A stretch of DNA of 64,000 nt from Propionibacterium cyclohexanicum (GTDB taxonomy: Bacteria; Actinomycetota; Actinomycetes; Propionibacteriales; Propionibacteriaceae), in assembly GCF_900111365.1 (NCBI RefSeq), contig NZ_FOGZ01000011.1, positions 1-64,000 on the forward strand. The letters run 5' to 3'. Under the pieces are notes generated by a model, which saw only the letters and a program-made list of their open reading frames with translations, had not been told where the DNA came from and made no database searches. Position numbers and translations under genes: made by a program. Numbering within the stretch: the first letter of the stretch is position 1; every line of letters begins with the position of its first letter. Below are positions 62,221 to 64,000 of this stretch, piece by piece.

Positions 62221-62856
62221 TCAGCGCTGTGATGGCGAGGGCGGCTGCTCGGCGCCGCCGAGGGCGCGCCGGACGTCGAACACCCGGAAGCCCTTGGCTG
62301 AGCCCACCCGGAGGGCATCCCAGCCCTGTTCCACGAGCCAGCCCTGCAGGGAATCAGCCCCCAGGTTCTTGCCCACCACCAGGTGCGCCACTCCCTCGGG
62401 GGCGAGCCGGCCCAGCCACTCCAGGAGCAACTCGTGGAGGGCCTGCTTGCCCACCCGGATGGGTGGGTTGGACCAGATCTCGTCGTAGCGATGCGCGGGA
62501 TCCGCGTCGCTGGGCGTCATGGCGCGCATCCGGTCGGCCAGACCGAGCCGTGCGGCGTTGTGGGCGGTCAGTTCGACTGCGCGCAGGTTCACATCGACCG
62601 CGTCGACGCAGGCTTGGGGGCAGGCCAGAGCCAGTGCTACCGCAATGGGCCCGAATCCGCAGCCCAGATCGAGCAGGCGGGACGGGCGGTCCGGTGGCGG
62701 GTCGACAGTGCGCAACAGCACGGAGGTGCCCAGATCGAGGCGGTGCTGGCTGAATACGCCGGGTGAGGAATCCAGTTCGACCTCGCGGCCCCACAGCCTG
62801 GCGCGCACCGGGTGCAGACGGGCGGGTCCCTGGGGAGTGACGAAGTAGTGACTCAT
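62221..62856 (-). CDS. Class I methyltransferase, RsmC/RlmG-like
   Basis: 211 aa from ATG 62856 (GGGAGGACTGCA upstream). SAM-binding LLDLGCGFGPIAVALALACP, then the catalytic SNPPIRVGKQ motif of N2-guanine rRNA methyltransferases (MTS domain). Probably modifies a guanine in 16S or 23S rRNA. It lacks the duplicated N-terminal domain of E. coli RsmC, as is common outside proteobacteria. ATG overlaps the truA stop. Confidence 0.87.
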   Translation of the reverse strand: MSHYFVTPQGPARLHPVRARLWGREVELDSSPGVFSQHRLDLGTSVLLRTVDPPPDRPSRLLDLGCGFGPIAVALALACPQACVDAVDVNLRAVELTAHNAARLGLADRMRAMTPSDADPAHRYDEIWSNPPIRVGKQALHELLLEWLGRLAPEGVAHLVVGKNLGADSLQGWLVEQGWDALRVGSAKGFRVFDVRRALGGAEQPPSPSQR

Positions 62857-63728
62857 TGCAGTCCTCCCGACGCGTGGCGATCGGCGGACCGACAGCCGTA
62901 GTCCGGGGCCAGCGAGCGCACAGCCCGGGATTGCCCTACTCGGGTGGCCAGCTGATCCGGTGGGGGATAGGCGACCTCCTCGAGGCATAGCCCCGCCGCC
63001 GGCATGACCCTCACTGCGCCATGGCGCCGGGTGCTGGACGCCACCTCGTCGATCCAGTCCAGTGGACGCCGGCCGCTGCCCACCGCGACGAGCGCCCCGG
63101 TCAGCGAGCGCACCATCGAATGGCAGAAGGCGTCGGCGCGGACGGTGAGCTCGACGCCATGGCAGCGGTCCTCACCGCGCCCGGCCCGGCACTCCAGCAG
63201 GGTGCGGATGGTGGTGGCGCCGTCGCGGTGCTTGGAGAAGGCCACGAAGTCGCGAAGCCCCAGCAGCCGGGACCCCGCCATCGTCATGAGCTGCGGATCC
63301 AGCGATCCGGGCACGCGGACCACATGATGGCGCACCAGCGGGTCGGGCACCGAGTTGTCGTCCCACAGGCGGTAGACATAGCGACGCCACAGCGCCGCGA
63401 AGCGGGCATCGAAGTCCGCGGGTGCCACGGACACCCGGGTGACCACGACATCGGGGGGCAGCACCCTGGCCAGCCGGTGACCGAGGTCATCGGGGTCGAC
63501 CTCGAGCGGCAGGTCGATGTGGGCGACCTGCCCTCGGGCGTGGACGCCGGCGTCGGTCCGTCCGGCCACCACGAGCTGGGTCGGCGGACGGTTGCGCACC
63601 AGCCGGTCGATCCACTCGGTGAGCAGACCCTGGACGGTTCGCTGCCCGGGTTGGGCGGCCCAGCCGCGGAATCCGCTGCCGTCGTAGCCGATGTCGAGGC
63701 GCAGCCGCCGGGTGGTCACGGGAATCAT
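62853..63728 (-). CDS. truA: tRNA pseudouridine synthase A
   Basis: 291 aa; makes pseudouridine at positions 38-40 of tRNA anticodon arms. Catalytic Asp59 in GRTDAGVHA, N-terminal LDIGYDGSGFRGWAAQP, and later FVAFSKHRDG and HSMVRSLTGALV. ATG 63728 overlaps the trmB stop (ATGA), which supports the start. The last 35 residues look like a lineage-specific extension. Confidence 0.95.
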   Translation of the reverse strand: MIPVTTRRLRLDIGYDGSGFRGWAAQPGQRTVQGLLTEWIDRLVRNRPPTQLVVAGRTDAGVHARGQVAHIDLPLEVDPDDLGHRLARVLPPDVVVTRVSVAPADFDARFAALWRRYVYRLWDDNSVPDPLVRHHVVRVPGSLDPQLMTMAGSRLLGLRDFVAFSKHRDGATTIRTLLECRAGRGEDRCHGVELTVRADAFCHSMVRSLTGALVAVGSGRRPLDWIDEVASSTRRHGAVRVMPAAGLCLEEVAYPPPDQLATRVGQSRAVRSLAPDYGCRSADRHASGGLQ

Positions 63729-64000
63729 TGGCGGGGGAGCCTGCGGTAGCGCAGATCGCGCACGACGCGCCCGGCGTCCAGGCCACGCCTCTCGAAGCGG
63801 GTCATCGGCCGGTCCGGACGCGCAGCCCAGCCCCCGGGCCGGGCCGGCTCGTCGTTGACGAGGCCCGGTGTGGCCTCGCACACCGCCCGCATCTGTTCCG
63901 CGTAATCGGCCCAGTCGGTGGCCAGCCGCCAGCAACCGCCGTCCTCGAGGCGGTCGGCGACCAGCGCGGCGAATGCCGGCTGGACGAGGCGGCGCTTGAG
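63725..64000 (-). CDS. trmB: tRNA (guanine-N7)-methyltransferase, 3' part
   Basis: The last 91 codons of a gene that enters from the right edge. KRRLVQPAFAALVADRLEDG, then GGCWRLATDWADYAEQM and the C-terminal PMTRFERRGL match the end of TrmB, which methylates G46 of tRNA. The usual final TrmB signature TxFExR is present. Truncated by the window only. Confidence 0.88.
   Translation of the reverse strand, partial: LKRRLVQPAFAALVADRLEDGGCWRLATDWADYAEQMRAVCEATPGLVNDEPARPGGWAARPDRPMTRFERRGLDAGRVVRDLRYRRLPRQ

Overview
The window is a stretch of an actinobacterial chromosome, most likely from the Propionibacteriaceae (Propionibacterium or Acidipropionibacterium). Evidence: high G+C, frequent GTG/TTG starts, many ATGA/GTGA gene overlaps, actinobacterial promoters (TTGNNN-16/17-TANNNT), an RpfB-type resuscitation factor, a VKOR-type disulfide catalyst, a cobalamin riboswitch, and a superoxide dismutase that closely matches the Fe/Mn-cambialistic enzyme of P. 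freudenreichii subsp. shermanii as I remember it. No phage, insertion sequence, CRISPR array, rRNA or tRNA gene was seen.

Layout. 84-1798: lipoate synthesis (lipB-lipA). 1874-10959: L10 leader, rplJ-rplL, rpoB-rpoC. 11085-15784: str operon (rpsL-rpsG-fusA), then tuf with its own promoter and a strong terminator. 16087-20299: a non-ribosomal island (VKOR, Bcr/CflA-type MFS exporter, GNAT acetyltransferase, gltX). 20300-31005: S10 and spc operons (rpsJ through rplO), preceded by an unusual array of five 34-bp hairpin repeats. 31108-38993 (minus strand): an FMN reductase/LLM monooxygenase pair and an oligopeptide ABC transporter, lying between rplO and secY, which are normally adjacent. 39424-42151: secY-adk-map. 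42311-48160: a LacI-regulated beta-glucoside uptake and hydrolysis operon, followed by two small genes. 49287-53092: infA-rpmJ-rpsM-rpsK-rpsD-rpoA-rplQ. 53196-64000: a glycosyltransferase, then minus-strand genes for RpfB, superoxide dismutase, a cobalamin-riboswitch-controlled ECF transporter operon, a P450 with a possible tiny CxxC protein upstream, and an rRNA-methyltransferase-like gene, truA and the 3' end of trmB.

How it works together. The core is the transcription/translation superoperon, cut by accessory cassettes into separately promoted blocks, each closed by strong GC hairpins that mostly lack U-tracts. The most unusual signals are non-coding. They are short tandem repeats of about 23-34 bp, often with a small hairpin in each unit, that sit in spacers of ribosomal-protein operons (before rpsJ, after rpsN, before secY, between rpoA and rplQ), and a pair of mutually complementary hairpins between rpsQ and rplN. 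The ECF operon begins with a cysteine-rich lipoprotein gene whose ribosome-binding site is buried in a hairpin below a B12 aptamer, which points to corrinoid uptake.
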